From contig NSKG01000003.1 in NCBI GenBank assembly GCA_002287035.1, forward strand, positions 62,001 to 126,000: 64,000 nucleotides of DNA, in the 5' to 3' direction. The position numbers were made by a program, and so were the translations under genes. This document shows, in pieces, positions 8,593 to 18,798 of the stretch (position 1 is the first letter of the stretch; each line of letters starts with the position of its first letter). This DNA is from Pseudomonas sp. WN033. Lineage in GTDB: Bacteria; Pseudomonadota; Gammaproteobacteria; Pseudomonadales; Pseudomonadaceae. The notes beneath the pieces were generated by a model, which ran no database searches, had not been told where the DNA came from, and saw nothing but the letters and a program-made list of their open reading frames with translations.

Positions 8593-9870
8593 ATGACCGT
8601 TGTGCGTACCCTGTTCGCTGCCGGCTTGAGCCTGGTGCTTGGCGTGGCCTCACTCCAGGCCCAGGAGCAGGAGTCGGCGGCGCCATTGCCGCTCAATGAG
8701 CTGCGTACTTTTGCCGAGGTGCTGGACCGGATTCGTAGCGCTTATGTTGAACCGGTGGACGATGCCACGCTGCTGGAGAACGCCATTCGCGGCATGCTCG
8801 AAGGGCTCGATCCGCATTCGGCCTATCTGGAGCCGGAAGCCTTCCAGGGCCTGCAGGACAGCACGACCGGGCAGTTTGGCGGGCTGGGCATCGAGATCGG
8901 ACAGGAAGACGGCTTCATTCGGGTTATCTCGCCGATTGACGATACGCCGGCGGCCCGTGCCGGGATTGAAGCGGGTGATCTGATCATCAAGATCGACGAT
9001 CAGCCGGTCAAGGGCATGAGTCTGGTCGATGCGGTCAACCTGATGCGCGGCGAAGCAGGCTCCAAGGTCACCCTGACCCTGGTGCGCGGCACCGGTAGCC
9101 CGTTCGAGGTGGAACTGACCCGGGCGGTGATTCGGGTTGCCAGTGTGCGTTCCGAGGAACTGGAGCCCGGTTATGCCTATTTGCGTATCACCCAGTTCCA
9201 GAACAATACCGGCGATGAAGTGCGTCGCAGTCTGGGCAGTCTCAACCCCAATGGCGAGCTCAAGGGGCTGGTGCTGGATCTGCGCAACAACCCTGGCGGG
9301 GTACTGCAGTCGGCGGTCGAGGTGGCGGACAGTTTTCTCGATCAGGGCCTGATCGTCTATACCCAGGGGCGTCTGAGCAATGCCGAGATGCGCTTCAGTG
9401 CCACCAGCAACAATCCCAGTCGCGGCGTACCGCTGGTGGTGCTGATCAATGGCGGCTCGGCCTCGGCCTCGGAAATCGTCGCCGGCGCTTTGCAGGACCA
9501 CGCCCGGGCGGTGATCATGGGTACCGACAGCTTCGGCAAGGGCTCGGTCCAGACGGTGCTGCCGCTGAACAATGACCGGGCGCTGAAGCTGACCACTGCG
9601 CTGTATTACACCCCTAATGGCCGCTCGATCCAGGCCCAGGGCATCGTGCCGGATATCCATGTCGAGCGCGGCCGGGTTACTCAGGAGCGGGAGGAGGCCG
9701 GTTATCGCGAGGCTGACCTGCAGCGCCACCTGGGCAACATCAACGGCGAGGAGCGCACTACCCGGCAGGTGCAGGCCGAGCGCAGTGAGCGGCGCCAGGA
9801 TACCGATTATCAACTCAGTCAGGCCCTGAATCTGCTCAAAGGCTTGAATATCACCCGCGCGCGTCAATGA
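8593..9870 (+). CDS. ctpA: Carboxy-terminal processing protease CtpA (S41)
   Basis: A 425-residue periplasmic serine protease. It has a signal peptide ending near SLQAQE, an S41 N-terminal helical region, a PDZ domain (about residues 95-175, with FGGLGIEIG and AGDLIIKIDD), and the catalytic core. The Ser-Lys dyad is Ser291 within NGGSASASEI and Lys316 within SFGKGSVQ, with the 25-residue spacing of the family. CtpA trims periplasmic proteins and in P. aeruginosa degrades peptidoglycan endopeptidases. The start at 8593 has GGGAG six bases upstream; the frame is open earlier but inside envC. Confidence 0.95.
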   Translation: MTVVRTLFAAGLSLVLGVASLQAQEQESAAPLPLNELRTFAEVLDRIRSAYVEPVDDATLLENAIRGMLEGLDPHSAYLEPEAFQGLQDSTTGQFGGLGIEIGQEDGFIRVISPIDDTPAARAGIEAGDLIIKIDDQPVKGMSLVDAVNLMRGEAGSKVTLTLVRGTGSPFEVELTRAVIRVASVRSEELEPGYAYLRITQFQNNTGDEVRRSLGSLNPNGELKGLVLDLRNNPGGVLQSAVEVADSFLDQGLIVYTQGRLSNAEMRFSATSNNPSRGVPLVVLINGGSASASEIVAGALQDHARAVIMGTDSFGKGSVQTVLPLNNDRALKLTTALYYTPNGRSIQAQGIVPDIHVERGRVTQEREEAGYREADLQRHLGNINGEERTTRQVQAERSERRQDTDYQLSQALNLLKGLNITRARQ

Positions 9871-10778
9871 GGCTGTTGCTGTTCGGGCTGCTGGCTCTGC
9901 TGGCAGCCTGCTCGGACGCGCCTGCCCCTGCCGAGCTGCCTGCCCGCGACGCTGAGACGGAACTGCAGATTGAGCTGCGAGAGCCGGAAGAATCACAACC
10001 AGCACTTGCTGGTCGCGGCGACAGCGCTGACTGGATGGCTATCGAACATGCAGGCTGGCCTGAGCGGCCAGCCGAGGTGCCGACTCCGGTGCTGCCTGAT
10101 CCCGGCCCTGTGCTGGCCATCATTATCGACGATGTCGGTCATGCTTATGCCCAGGGCCGGCGGATTATTGATATGCCGGTGCCAATCGCCCTGGCGATTT
10201 TGCCGCATACCCAGTTTGCCCAGCGGTTGGCGCAGGAAGCCGCCGAGGCCGGGCGCACGGTCATGCTGCATCAGCCGATGGAAAACGGCGCCGGGCTGGA
10301 TATCGGCCCGGGCGGTCTCTACAGCGGTATGCCCGAGGAAGAGTTTGACCGGGTGCTGCGCGACAACCTCAACAGCTTTGTGCCGATTCAGGGGCTCAAT
10401 AACCATATGGGCAGCCGTCTGACTGCCGAGCGTGAGCCGATGGACCGGCTTATGCATCATCTGCACGGGCGTCAGTTGTTCTTCATTGATAGCCGCACCA
10501 CCGCCGCGACCCAGGCCGCGTTTGCCGCCGAAGCGGCCGGTGTACGCCATCTGTCGCGTGATCAGTTTCTCGATCATGTGCGTGAGCCTCAGGCGATTGC
10601 CGCGGCCTTTGAGCAGGGGCTGCGGCTAGCTCGGCAGAATGGTCAGGCGCTGCTGATCGGGCATCCCTACCCGGAAACCCTGGATTATCTGGAACAGGTA
10701 TTGCCGGAGCTGGAGGCGCGTGAAGGGGTGCGGGTGGTCGGTGTCGAGGAATTGCTGTCGCGCAAATATGCGCGCTGA
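9867..10778 (+). CDS. yibQ: Divergent polysaccharide deacetylase family lipoprotein (YibQ)
   Basis: A 303-residue protein whose N-terminus has a lipobox (LLALLAAC), so it is probably an envelope lipoprotein. The catalytic-fold domain begins at LAIIIDDVGH and contains the conserved VMLHQPME, NNHMGSRLT and FFIDSRTT segments of the divergent deacetylase (DUF610) family, related to carbohydrate esterase NodB folds. The substrate is unknown; peptidoglycan or glycan processing is inferred from location. ATG overlaps the ctpA TGA, indicating translational coupling in the gpmI operon. Confidence 0.9.
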   Translation: MRLLLFGLLALLAACSDAPAPAELPARDAETELQIELREPEESQPALAGRGDSADWMAIEHAGWPERPAEVPTPVLPDPGPVLAIIIDDVGHAYAQGRRIIDMPVPIALAILPHTQFAQRLAQEAAEAGRTVMLHQPMENGAGLDIGPGGLYSGMPEEEFDRVLRDNLNSFVPIQGLNNHMGSRLTAEREPMDRLMHHLHGRQLFFIDSRTTAATQAAFAAEAAGVRHLSRDQFLDHVREPQAIAAAFEQGLRLARQNGQALLIGHPYPETLDYLEQVLPELEAREGVRVVGVEELLSRKYAR

Positions 10779-10780
10779 GA

Positions 10781-10805
10781 GCGGTATCGCCGTGGACGAT
10801 ACCGC
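10781..10805. terminator. Hairpin between convergent yibQ and hisF
   Basis: A perfect 9-base inverted repeat (GCGGTATCG / CGATACCGC, 7-base loop) occupies the 36-base gap between two convergent genes. No U-run follows, so it is a terminator-like stem rather than a canonical intrinsic terminator. Confidence 0.5.
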
Positions 10806-10814
10806 CTGGTCCGG

Positions 10815-11588
10815 TTACAGGCGCATTTCGATGCCGCGTGCCGCCATATAGGCCTTGGCTTCGGCGATGCTATATTCGCCAAAGTGGAAGATGCTCGCCG
10901 CCAGTACCGCATCGGCGCCGCCCTGCAGTACGCCGTCAGCCAGGTGCTGGAGGTTGCCGACCCCGCCCGAGGCGATCACCGGGATGTGCAGCGTATCGCT
11001 GATGGCGCGGGTCACGCCCAGATCGTAGCCGCTCTTGACCCCGTCCTGATCCATGCTGGTGAGCAGGATTTCGCCGGCGCCCAGATCCTCCATCTTCTTG
11101 GCCCAGGCCACGGCATCCAGACCGGTCGGCTTGCGCCCGCCATGGGTGAAGATTTCCCAGCGCCCGGGCTCGCCGTCGGCCGACACCCGCTTGGCGTCAA
11201 TGGCTACCACGATGCACTGTGAACCGAAGCGGTCGGCGGCCTCGCCAACGAACTCCGGGTTGAATACCGCAGCAGTGTTGATCGAGACCTTGTCGGCGCC
11301 GGCGTTAAGCAGGTTGCGGATATCCTGCACGGTGCGCACGCCGCCGCCCACGGTCAGCGGAATGAACACCTGGCTGGCCATGCGCTCGACCGTGTGCAGG
11401 GTGGTATCGCGTTCCTGGTGGCTGGCGGTAATGTCGAGGAAGGTGATCTCGTCGGCACCCTGCTCGTTGTAGCGCCGGGCAATCTCCACCGGGTCACCGG
11501 CGTCGCGGATATTCTCGAACTTGACGCCCTTGACCACGCGACCGTTGTCGACATCGAGGCAAGGGATGATGCGTTTGGCCAGGGGCAT
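10815..11588 (-). CDS. hisF: Imidazole glycerol phosphate synthase, cyclase subunit HisF
   Basis: A 257-residue beta/alpha-barrel enzyme that uses ammonia from HisH to convert PRFAR into imidazole glycerol phosphate and AICAR. The N-terminal [16 protein letters not shown] carries the catalytic Asp12, and the barrel repeats seen are [31 protein letters not shown] and PVIASGGVG. Full length and intact. It is the last of the hisB-hisH-hisA-hisF series on this strand, but is separated from hisA by 199 bases that contain a palindromic repeat. Confidence 0.97.
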   Translation of the reverse strand: MPLAKRIIPCLDVDNGRVVKGVKFENIRDAGDPVEIARRYNEQGADEITFLDITASHQERDTTLHTVERMASQVFIPLTVGGGVRTVQDIRNLLNAGADKVSINTAAVFNPEFVGEAADRFGSQCIVVAIDAKRVSADGEPGRWEIFTHGGRKPTGLDAVAWAKKMEDLGAGEILLTSMDQDGVKSGYDLGVTRAISDTLHIPVIASGGVGNLQHLADGVLQGGADAVLAASIFHFGEYSIAEAKAYMAARGIEMRL

Positions 11589-11643
11589 TGCAGTTCTCCG
11601 GGGTGAAAAGGTTGATTCTACCGTTGGCGACTGTCCGGCATGA

Positions 11644-11766
11644 CGTCATTGCGAGGCGCGTCAGCGGCGTGGCAATCCATGTCTGTGCTGCCAGGGTCGC
11701 ATGGATTGCCGCGCCTTCGGCTCGCAATGACGTTGCCGGGTGCCATGCTTTCGGCTCGCAATGACG
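11644..11766. repeat. Palindromic interspersed repeat between hisA and hisF
   Basis: The left arm at 11644-11680 starts CGTCATTGCGAGGCG and ends GGCAATCCAT. The right arm at 11701-11732 starts ATGGATTGCC and ends CTCGCAATGACG, so the two pair as a long stem with a short centre. A further partial right-end copy (TTTCGGCTCGCAATGACG) lies at 11749-11766. CGTCATTGCGAG-type ends are a recurrent signature of short palindromic intergenic elements in many bacteria. It contains no open reading frame and may be a MITE or REP-like element. Confidence 0.8.
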
Positions 11767-11787
11767 GCCTGGGGCGGCTGAGGCTGT

Positions 11788-12525
11788 TCAGCCCTGGGCG
11801 CGGTCGCACAGCGCCTGCGCCTCGGCCACATCCAGCGTGCCTTCGTAGATGGCGCGGCCGGTGATGGCGCCGATGATGCCGGGGGCGCGGGCGTCGAGCA
11901 GGGTCTGGATGTCGCCAAGATTGTGGATGCCGCCGGAGGCGATTACCGGAATCGAGGTGGCATTGGCCAGCGCGGCGGTAGCCTCAACATTGCAACCCTG
12001 CATCATGCCGTCTTTGGCGATGTCGGTGTAGACAATCGCCGAGACGCCGTCGGCTTCGAAACGCTTGGCCAGGTCGATGACCTGAATGCTGCTGACTTCG
12101 GCCCAGCCATCGGTGGCGACAAAGCCGTCTTTGGCGTCCAGGCCGACGATCACCTTGCCAGGGAAGGCGCGGCAGGCCTCGCCAACGAATTCCGGCTGCT
12201 TGACCGCCTTGGTGCCGATGATCACGTAGCTGACTCCGGCCTTGACGTATTCCTCAATGGTTTCCAGCGAGCGGATGCCGCCGCCGATCTGGATCGGCAG
12301 ATTTGGGTAGCGCCGGGCGATAGCAGTGACCGCCTCACCGTTGACCGGCTTGCCCTCGAAGGCGCCGTTCAGGTCGACCAGGTGCAGGCGTCGGCAGCCG
12401 GCGTCTACCCATTTGGTGGCCATTGCGACCGGGTCGTTGGAGAACACCGTGGCATCGTCCATCAGGCCCTGGCGCAGGCGTACACAGGCGCCGTCTTTGA
12501 GGTCGATAGCGGGGATGATCAGCAT
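11788..12525 (-). CDS. hisA: ProFAR isomerase HisA
   Basis: A 245-residue beta/alpha-barrel enzyme that catalyses the Amadori isomerisation of ProFAR to PRFAR in histidine biosynthesis. Family motifs are the N-terminal [15 protein letters not shown] with the catalytic Asp8, [36 protein letters not shown] with the second catalytic Asp, and PVIASGGI. Complete and of normal length. It lies downstream of hisH with a 50-base gap. Confidence 0.97.
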   Translation of the reverse strand: MLIIPAIDLKDGACVRLRQGLMDDATVFSNDPVAMATKWVDAGCRRLHLVDLNGAFEGKPVNGEAVTAIARRYPNLPIQIGGGIRSLETIEEYVKAGVSYVIIGTKAVKQPEFVGEACRAFPGKVIVGLDAKDGFVATDGWAEVSSIQVIDLAKRFEADGVSAIVYTDIAKDGMMQGCNVEATAALANATSIPVIASGGIHNLGDIQTLLDARAPGIIGAITGRAIYEGTLDVAEAQALCDRAQG

Positions 12526-12575
12526 CAGTTTTTCCTTTGGAAACAGCGTGAGCGTACGGCTCGCAGCTCGGGTTA

Positions 12576-13211
12576 TTACCAGCGCCCATCCCAGGCCAGA
12601 AAATTCTGCAGCAGTTGCAGGCCATTGGTATGGCTTTTTTCCGGGTGGAACTGGGTGGCGAAGACATTATCGTCGGCTACGGCGGCGGCGAAGTCGACTC
12701 CGTAGTGGCAGCGCCCGGCGACGTGCTTGCCCGGGTCGGCGTAGAAACTGTGGACGAAGTAGAAGCGCGCGTCCTGCTCGATGCGGTGCCACAGCGGATG
12801 GTCGATGGTCTGCTTGACCTGATTCCAGCCCATGTGTGGCACTTTCAGGCGCTGGCCGTCGGTCTCGTGCAGTTCGTCACCGAAAAACCGTACCTGGCCG
12901 GGGAACAGCCCGAGGGCGTCGACGCCGCCATTTTCTTCGCTGTGCTCAAGCAGCATCTGCATGCCGACACAGATACCGAGCAGGGGCTTGTCGGCAGCGA
13001 CCTGGCGCACGACCTGATCCAGTCCGAGCTGACGCAGCTCGCTGACACAGTCACGAATAGCGCCGACGCCGGGCAGGATCACCCGATCGGCGGCGAGAAT
13101 TCGTTCGGCGTCGCTGGTCACCTCGACCTGACGGGCACCGACGTGCTCAAGCGCCTTGGCGACTGAATGCAGATTGCCCATGCCATAGTCGATAACGGCA
13201 ACTACGGACAT
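12576..13211 (-). CDS. hisH: Imidazole glycerol phosphate synthase, glutaminase subunit HisH
   Basis: A 211-residue class I glutamine amidotransferase that feeds ammonia to HisF. The catalytic triad is visible: Cys81 in [11 protein letters not shown], and His189 and Glu191 in TQFHPEKSH. The oxyanion PGVGA strand is also present. The ATG overlaps the final base of the hisB stop codon, indicating coupling. The partner hisF is two genes downstream. Confidence 0.97.
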   Translation of the reverse strand: MSVVAVIDYGMGNLHSVAKALEHVGARQVEVTSDAERILAADRVILPGVGAIRDCVSELRQLGLDQVVRQVAADKPLLGICVGMQMLLEHSEENGGVDALGLFPGQVRFFGDELHETDGQRLKVPHMGWNQVKQTIDHPLWHRIEQDARFYFVHSFYADPGKHVAGRCHYGVDFAAAVADDNVFATQFHPEKSHTNGLQLLQNFLAWDGRW

Positions 13212-13804
13212 CAGAGGCAGCCCTTGGTCGAAGGCATCATGCCGCTCATGCGCGGGTCCAGCTCCAGAGCCATGCGCAGCGCCCGGCCAAAGGCCTTGAA
13301 CACCGTCTCGATCTGGTGGTGGGTATTGACCCCCTTCAGATTGTCGATGTGCAGAGTCGCCTGGGCGTGATTGACGAAGCCCTGGAAAAACTCCATGAAC
13401 AGGTCGACATCAAAGCCGCCGACGCTGGCGCGGGTGTAGGGTACGTGCATGTGCAGGCCGGGACGACCGGAGAAGTCGATTACTACGCGTGACAGCGCCT
13501 CGTCCAGCGGCACATAGCTGTGGCCGTAGCGGCAGATGCCCTTCTTGTCGCCGATCGCCTTGGCAAAGGCCTGGCCAAGGGTAATGCCGACGTCCTCGAC
13601 GGTGTGGTGATCGTCGATGTGGAGGTCGCCGCGGCAGTGGATATTGAGGTCGATCAGGCCGTGTCGGGCGATCTGGTCGAGCATGTGCTCAAGGAAGGGC
13701 ACGCCGATATCAAGGTCCGCCTGGCCGGTGCCATCGAGATTGATGGACACCTTGACCTGGGTTTCCAGGGTATTGCGCTCGACGCTGGCCTTACGCTCAG
13801 CCAT
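13211..13804 (-). CDS. hisB: Imidazoleglycerol-phosphate dehydratase HisB
   Basis: A 197-residue monofunctional dehydratase; the enterobacterial phosphatase domain is absent. The phosphatase step is probably served by the HisN-like gene at 28539-29339. Manganese-binding histidine motifs are [36 protein letters not shown] and GVNTHHQIE. It is the first gene of the his cluster, with its promoter presumably in the 111-base gap shared with the divergent flavoprotein gene. Confidence 0.97.
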   Translation of the reverse strand: MAERKASVERNTLETQVKVSINLDGTGQADLDIGVPFLEHMLDQIARHGLIDLNIHCRGDLHIDDHHTVEDVGITLGQAFAKAIGDKKGICRYGHSYVPLDEALSRVVIDFSGRPGLHMHVPYTRASVGGFDVDLFMEFFQGFVNHAQATLHIDNLKGVNTHHQIETVFKAFGRALRMALELDPRMSGMMPSTKGCL

Positions 13805-13915
13805 GGCAGTTCTCCGCTGAATAATCTATCAAGGGCGTGCATTATACGGTTTGCGCCGGGTAGGGGCTACTGGCGAGCCGATCAGGATTGACTATCAGGG
13901 GGACAGAGCAGACCA

Positions 13916-15025
13916 ATGGTGGATGTCGAGGTGGTGGTAGTGGGGGCCGGAGTGGTCGGGTTGGCGATTGCCCAGCAACTGGCAGCCAGCGGCCACGAAG
14001 TGCTTGTGCTGGAGCGCGAGCCCTGGCCGGGGCAGCATGCTTCCAGTCGCAACAGCGAAGTGATCCATGCCGGGATCTACTACCCGCCTGGTTCGCTCAA
14101 GGCCCGCCTGTGTCGCGAGGGGCGTGATCTGCTGTATGCCTGGTGTGCCGAGCGCGGGGTGGCGCATCAGCGAATCGGCAAGCTGCTGGTGGCGGTCGAA
14201 GAGAACGAGCGTCCGGCGTTGGCGCAGCTGCAGGCCAATGCGCGGGCCAATGGGGTCGAGCTGCAAGCGCTGAGCGGTGCCGAGGTACTGGCGCTGGAGC
14301 CGGAGTTGCGGGCGGTGGCCGGGCTGTTTTCGCCACTGACCGGCATCATCGACAGTCACGCCCTATTGCAGTCGTTCGAGACTGCACTGCAGCAAGGCGG
14401 TGGTCAGCTGAGTCTCAATTCCGAGGTAAGACGCTTGCGCCCCCAGGCGGATGGCTGGCAGGTTGAGGGCGACAGCGCAGGCCAGGCCTATAGCCTGCGC
14501 TGTCGCTGGCTGATCAACAGTGCCGGGGTCTTTGCCCAGGCACTGACCCGGAGCATTGACGCCGAGCTGCGAGCCGTACCGGCGCTGCACCTGTGTCAGG
14601 GGCGTTATTTCAGTTACAGCGGCCGTTCACCCTTTCGCCATCTGGTCTATCCGATGCCGGAGGTCAACACTGCCGGGCTGGGGGTGCATGCGACCCTGGA
14701 CCTGGGTGGGCAACTGCGTTTCGGTCCGGATGTGCGCTATGTCGATAGCCTTGATTATCAGGTTGACCCGCAACTGCGCGAGCAGTTTGCCAGGGCCGTA
14801 CAGCGCTATTGGCCCGGCTGCCAGACCGAGCGCCTGCAGCCGGGCTATGCCGGTGTCCGCGCCAAGCTGTCCGGGGTCGGGGAACCGGCTGCCGATTTCA
14901 TTCTCCAAGGTCCTGCCGAGCATGGCCTGGCGGGGCTGATCAACCTGTTTGGCATCGAGTCACCGGGGCTGACCGCCAGCCTGGCCATCGCCAATGAGGT
15001 CGCGGTCCGGCTCGGCAGGCTTTAA
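13916..15025 (+). CDS. FAD-dependent oxidoreductase, L-2-hydroxyglutarate oxidase (LhgO)-like
   Basis: A 369-residue DAO-family flavoprotein. The FAD dinucleotide-binding motif is VVVGAGVVGLAIAQQLA at residues 7-23, followed by the acidic end of strand 2 (VLVLERE). SSRNSEVIHAGIYYPPGSLK is a hallmark of the LhgO/L-2-hydroxyglutarate dehydrogenase branch. RYFSYSG, YPMPEVNTAGLGVHATLDLGG and the C-terminal FGIESPGLTASL are also family blocks. The likely reaction is oxidation of L-2-hydroxyglutarate or a related 2-hydroxyacid, but substrate is inferred from family only. It is divergent from hisB. Confidence 0.85.
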   Translation: MVDVEVVVVGAGVVGLAIAQQLAASGHEVLVLEREPWPGQHASSRNSEVIHAGIYYPPGSLKARLCREGRDLLYAWCAERGVAHQRIGKLLVAVEENERPALAQLQANARANGVELQALSGAEVLALEPELRAVAGLFSPLTGIIDSHALLQSFETALQQGGGQLSLNSEVRRLRPQADGWQVEGDSAGQAYSLRCRWLINSAGVFAQALTRSIDAELRAVPALHLCQGRYFSYSGRSPFRHLVYPMPEVNTAGLGVHATLDLGGQLRFGPDVRYVDSLDYQVDPQLREQFARAVQRYWPGCQTERLQPGYAGVRAKLSGVGEPAADFILQGPAEHGLAGLINLFGIESPGLTASLAIANEVAVRLGRL

Positions 15026-15034
15026 GCTAGGGAT

Positions 15035-15160
15035 ACACTGATTAAATCGGTTCGGTGCGTCAGTCCGGTTGGCGGGTTTTTGTGCAATTAATCAGTGTTT
15101 TCATAGACTGAGCCGGAAGCAACGAAATCGGTGTAAGTGCTGTTGCCGGTAACAGCACTT
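15035..15160. promoter_or_regulatory. Two perfect inverted repeats in the asmA leader
   Basis: ACACTGATTAA at 15035-15045 pairs with TTAATCAGTGT at 15088-15098 (11 bases). AAGTGCTGTT at 15135-15144 pairs with AACAGCACTT at 15151-15160 (10 bases, 6-base loop), just before the asmA ribosome binding site. The first may terminate the preceding flavoprotein gene; the second could be an operator or a translational hairpin. Confidence 0.5.
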
Positions 15161-15184
15161 GTATTAGCAACCAAGGAGAGAGCG

Positions 15185-17374
15185 ATGAAGTCGCTGGCCA
15201 AACTGATAGGTCTGGTGGTGTTCGGGGTAGTGGTACTGGCGGTCGGGATTCTGTTTTTCCTGACCCGGATGTTCGACCCGAACGACTACAAGGAACACAT
15301 CCAGCAAGCCGCACGGGACAAGGCCAGTGTCGAGCTGACCCTGGGCGGAGATATTGGCTGGTCGCTGTTCCCATGGCTGGGTATCGAGCTCAAGGATGTC
15401 GGCGTTGCACCGTTGCACGATCCTGACCAGCCCTTGGCACAGGTCGGCTCACTGGGGCTGGGCGTTGAAGTTCTGCCGCTGCTGCGCCGGCAGCTGCGTA
15501 TGAGCGACGTGATCCTCGACAGCGTCAGTCTTAATCTGATCAAGGATGCCGACGGCAAGGGCAACTGGGAGTCCATCGGCCAGCCGGCCGAGTCGGCCGG
15601 GCGCGTCCCGCAACCGCCAACCGAGGCAGAGCCGCCAGTCCGTGAGCCGGCGCCGCAGACCACCGCAGGCGAGCTGGATATTTCCATCGAAAGTGTGCGC
15701 ATTACCAATGCGCGGATTCACTACGAAGACCGCCAGAGTGGTGAGCGCCTGCAGTTCGAGGATGTCAACCTGAGCACCGGGGCACTGGTCGAAGGCCAGC
15801 CGTTCGATCTGGCCTTTCTTGGGCTGATGCTCACCGAGCAGCCGGTCATGCGCACCCGCATCGATCTCAAGGGGGTAGCGCAGTTCGATCTGGGGCTCAA
15901 GCGTTACCAGCTTGAAGCGCTCAATCTCAAGGTCGACGCCAGTGGCGAGCCGTTCTCCGGGCGGGCGGTCAGTCTGCAGTTGCAGGGCGATGCGCTGGTC
16001 GACCTGGCCGCGCAGGTGGCGGAGCTGAACCAGATGCGCCTGAGCCTGGCCGACATGCGCGCCACCGGGCAGCTGCGGGCCAGTGAGCTGGACAAAGCCT
16101 TGAAACTCAGCGGCCAGCTCGATGTAGCCGAGTTCAATGCCCGCGAGTTGCTGCGCTCGCTCGGCCAGGACGTGCCGGAAACTGCCGACCCGCGAGCGCT
16201 GGAAAAAGTGGCCCTGACTGCACGACTCAATGGCAGCAGCAACAGCCTGATGCTGGAGCAGCTCAAACTGGTGCTTGATGGCACTGAACTCAGTGGCAGC
16301 CTGGGGGTAACCGACTTCGAGCGTCAGGCCCTGCGCTTTCAGTTGGCGGGTAATCAGTTGAATATCGACAACTACCTGCCGCCGAGCGAGAAAACCACAA
16401 CCTCGACAGCCCCGGCCGGACGCCCGGGTGGCAGCAGCTCGGCGGCTGAGCCTGAGCCCTGGAGCGATGAGCCGGTATTGCCGCTTGAGTTGCTGGCGCG
16501 GCTGGATGTTGATGGTGGCCTGGATTTGCAACAGGTGCGTCTGACTGAGCTTGATATCGCGCCGTTCAAGGTGGCTGTGGTGGCCCGTAATGGCCGGGTC
16601 CGGTTGAACAATCTTGAGGGCGGGGTGTTTGGTGGTCAGTTCAAGGCTTCGGCTGAGATCGATACCCGCCAGACGCCGGTCAGCCTGAGTGTCAGCAAGC
16701 AGTTGACCGGTATGGACTCGCTGGCGGTGCAACGTGCCTATGAGGTCGCCGAACAGTTTCGCGGCCGGCTGGACCTGACCCTTGAGGCGCGCTCCAGCGG
16801 TAACAGCATCAAGCGCTGGATCGAAACCATGAACGGTAATGCCCGTTTCAGTGTCAGCGACGGTGCTCTGCTCGGGGTCAATCTTGAGCAGCAGTTGTGC
16901 CGGGCCATCGCCCTGGCCAACCGACGCAGCCTGAGCGAAGCGCATGGCAGCGAAGATACCCCGTTCCGTAGCCTGGGCGGCAGCTTCCGGATCGTCAATG
17001 GCAAGGTCTCCGGTGATGATCTGGTCGCGGCACTGCCGGGTATCCAGGTCAAGGGCCGGGGCGATATCGATCTGCCGCCGCAGCGCCTGGACTATCGCCT
17101 GGGGTTGTTGCTGGAGGGCGATACCCGGGAAATGCCGGATCCGGCCTGCCAGGTCAATCAGCGTTATGTTGGCATCGAGTGGCCAGTGCGTTGCCGTGGC
17201 TATCTGCATAATGCCGCCAGCAGTTGCAACGTGGATACCGACGGTGTGGCCCAGATTGCTGCCCGGTTGGTGGGCAGTGAGGCGCAGCGCAAGGTTGAGG
17301 AGCGTCTGCAGGAGCGCCTGGGCGATCAGGCCCCGGCCGTGCGCGAGACCATTCGCGGGCTGTTCAACCGGTGA
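15185..17374 (+). CDS. AsmA family protein
   Basis: A 729-residue envelope protein with an N-terminal transmembrane helix (about residues 5-28). An AsmA N-terminal domain follows, with the typical [19 protein letters not shown] and [20 protein letters not shown] Pro/Ser-rich linker sits near residue 400-430, and the AsmA-like C-terminal domain ends in a region of four cysteines. AsmA-type proteins are bridge-like factors proposed to move phospholipids between membranes and affect outer-membrane biogenesis. The start at 15185 has a strong AAGGAGAG site; the frame is open 16 codons earlier. It overlaps mutY by GTGA. Confidence 0.92.
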   Translation: MKSLAKLIGLVVFGVVVLAVGILFFLTRMFDPNDYKEHIQQAARDKASVELTLGGDIGWSLFPWLGIELKDVGVAPLHDPDQPLAQVGSLGLGVEVLPLLRRQLRMSDVILDSVSLNLIKDADGKGNWESIGQPAESAGRVPQPPTEAEPPVREPAPQTTAGELDISIESVRITNARIHYEDRQSGERLQFEDVNLSTGALVEGQPFDLAFLGLMLTEQPVMRTRIDLKGVAQFDLGLKRYQLEALNLKVDASGEPFSGRAVSLQLQGDALVDLAAQVAELNQMRLSLADMRATGQLRASELDKALKLSGQLDVAEFNARELLRSLGQDVPETADPRALEKVALTARLNGSSNSLMLEQLKLVLDGTELSGSLGVTDFERQALRFQLAGNQLNIDNYLPPSEKTTTSTAPAGRPGGSSSAAEPEPWSDEPVLPLELLARLDVDGGLDLQQVRLTELDIAPFKVAVVARNGRVRLNNLEGGVFGGQFKASAEIDTRQTPVSLSVSKQLTGMDSLAVQRAYEVAEQFRGRLDLTLEARSSGNSIKRWIETMNGNARFSVSDGALLGVNLEQQLCRAIALANRRSLSEAHGSEDTPFRSLGGSFRIVNGKVSGDDLVAALPGIQVKGRGDIDLPPQRLDYRLGLLLEGDTREMPDPACQVNQRYVGIEWPVRCRGYLHNAASSCNVDTDGVAQIAARLVGSEAQRKVEERLQERLGDQAPAVRETIRGLFNR

Positions 17375-18426
17375 GTCCTGAAGCTTTTTCCCTGGCGGTA
17401 TTGCAGTGGTACGACAGTCACGGGCGCAAGGATTTGCCCTGGCAGCAGGGGATTACCCCGTATCGGGTCTGGGTTTCAGAGATCATGCTGCAGCAGACCC
17501 AGGTGGCGACGGTGATCCCCTATTTCGAGCGCTTCATGCAGGTGCTGCCGGATGTATTCGCTCTGGCCGCCGCGCCGGCTGACGAGGTGCTGCACCTGTG
17601 GACCGGGCTCGGCTACTACAGCCGGGCGCGCAATCTGCACAAGGCCGCGCAACTGGTGGTGCAGCGGCATGATGGCGTGTTTCCGCACGACCTGGAGGCT
17701 CTCACTGAGCTGCCGGGGATCGGCCGCTCCACGGCCGGCGCCATCGCCAGCCTGAGCATGGGGTTGCGCGCGCCGATTCTGGACGGCAACGTCAAGCGGG
17801 TGCTGGCGCGTTATCACGCGGTCGAAGGTTGGCCTGGTGAAGCCCGGGTACAGACCCAGTTGTGGCAGTTGGCCGAACGCTATACGCCGCAGCAACGGGT
17901 CAATCACTACACCCAGGCGATGATGGACCTGGGGGCCACGCTCTGTACCCGCAGCAAGCCGATGTGTCTGGTGTGTCCGCTGCAAGCGGGTTGCCAGGCC
18001 CGAGTGCTCGGTCAGCCTACGGCCTATCCGCACTCCAAGCCGCGCAAGGCGTTGCCGGTGCGTCAGTGCGTTATGCCGTTGCTGGTCAATTCGGGTGGTG
18101 ACATCTGGCTTGAGCGCCGCCCCGATTCGGGGCTCTGGGGTGGGCTCTGGTGCCCGCCTCAGCTCGATGATGGTGCGCAGTTGGCTGACTGGCTCCAGCT
18201 GCGTGGCTGGCAGGCTGGTGAGCCTGCGGTGCTGGAGCCGCTGCGTCACACCTTCAGTCATTTCCACCTGGATATACAGCCTCTGTTGTTGCAGGTCGAA
18301 CCTGGCGCTGGCGTGGCCGAGGGCGGGCAGGTCTGGTATAACCTGCGCCAACCGTCCCGCCTGGGCCTGGCCGCACCGGTCAAGAAACTGCTCAAACGGG
18401 TCGCCCCGCTGATCGACAAGGCTTGA
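17371..18426 (+). CDS. mutY: A/G-specific adenine DNA glycosylase MutY
   Basis: A 351-residue base-excision repair enzyme that removes adenine mispaired with 8-oxoguanine. Catalytic Glu37 (SEIMLQQTQ) and Asp138 (LDGNVKRVL) fall at the E. coli positions. The helix-hairpin-helix is [15 protein letters not shown]. The 4Fe-4S cluster cysteines are 192, 199, 202 and 208 with C-x6-C-x2-C-x5-C spacing. A C-terminal NUDIX-like domain that reads 8-oxoG follows, with [15 protein letters not shown]. The GTG start overlaps the asmA stop. Followed 13 bases later by yggX, the conserved mutY-yggX pair. Confidence 0.97.
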   Translation: MSPEAFSLAVLQWYDSHGRKDLPWQQGITPYRVWVSEIMLQQTQVATVIPYFERFMQVLPDVFALAAAPADEVLHLWTGLGYYSRARNLHKAAQLVVQRHDGVFPHDLEALTELPGIGRSTAGAIASLSMGLRAPILDGNVKRVLARYHAVEGWPGEARVQTQLWQLAERYTPQQRVNHYTQAMMDLGATLCTRSKPMCLVCPLQAGCQARVLGQPTAYPHSKPRKALPVRQCVMPLLVNSGGDIWLERRPDSGLWGGLWCPPQLDDGAQLADWLQLRGWQAGEPAVLEPLRHTFSHFHLDIQPLLLQVEPGAGVAEGGQVWYNLRQPSRLGLAAPVKKLLKRVAPLIDKA

Positions 18427-18439
18427 GAGGAGTCTTCAC

Positions 18440-18712
18440 ATGACACGCACGGTGATGTGCCGCAAATACAAGCAGGAGCTGCCGGGTCTGGACCGGCCGC
18501 CGTATCCAGGGCCCAAGGGCGAGGCAATCTATCAGGACGTGTCCAAGCGTGCCTGGGACGAGTGGACCGCCCATCAGACCATGCTGATCAACGAGCGGCG
18601 GCTGAACATGATGGACCCGGAGGATCGCAAGTTCATCCAGCAGGAGATGGAGAAATTCCTGTCCGGGGAAGAGTACGCCCAGGCCGAGGGCTATGTGCCG
18701 CCAGCCGAGTGA
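18440..18712 (+). CDS. yggX: Probable Fe(2+)-trafficking protein YggX
   Basis: A 90-residue protein matching YggX along its length: [20 protein letters not shown], the [19 protein letters not shown] helix and a C-terminal KFLSGE motif. Members protect iron-sulfur proteins from oxidative damage and the single Cys7 is conserved. A good AGGAG lies upstream. Coexpression with MutY fits a shared oxidative-damage role. Confidence 0.96.
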   Translation: MTRTVMCRKYKQELPGLDRPPYPGPKGEAIYQDVSKRAWDEWTAHQTMLINERRLNMMDPEDRKFIQQEMEKFLSGEEYAQAEGYVPPAE

Positions 18713-18757
18713 TTCTGCTAAGCGGCTGAAAAAATAAAATATTTTTGTTCGGCCCGC

Positions 18758-18786
18758 TTGACAGCCCTAAGCATAAACCGTTTAAT
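18758..18786 (+). promoter_or_regulatory. Sigma70-type promoter for tRNA-Phe
   Basis: TTGACA at 18758-18763 and TTTAAT at 18781-18786 with an exact 17-base spacer. The predicted start falls a few bases before the mature tRNA at 18799, and a GC-rich discriminator (AGCGGCCC) follows, as in stable-RNA promoters. Confidence 0.8.
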
Positions 18787-18798
18787 AGCGGCCCTGTC

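Noticed and set aside
15449-17209. A 586-codon open frame on the minus strand opposite asmA
   Set aside because: It is a shadow frame of a GC-rich gene: its translation is Gln/Arg/His/Ala-rich without motifs, and the plus-strand AsmA is complete with a good ribosome site. The same applies to long frames opposite ctpA (8650-10005), gpmI (6323-7378), hasE (39893-41311) and hasF (41632-43215).
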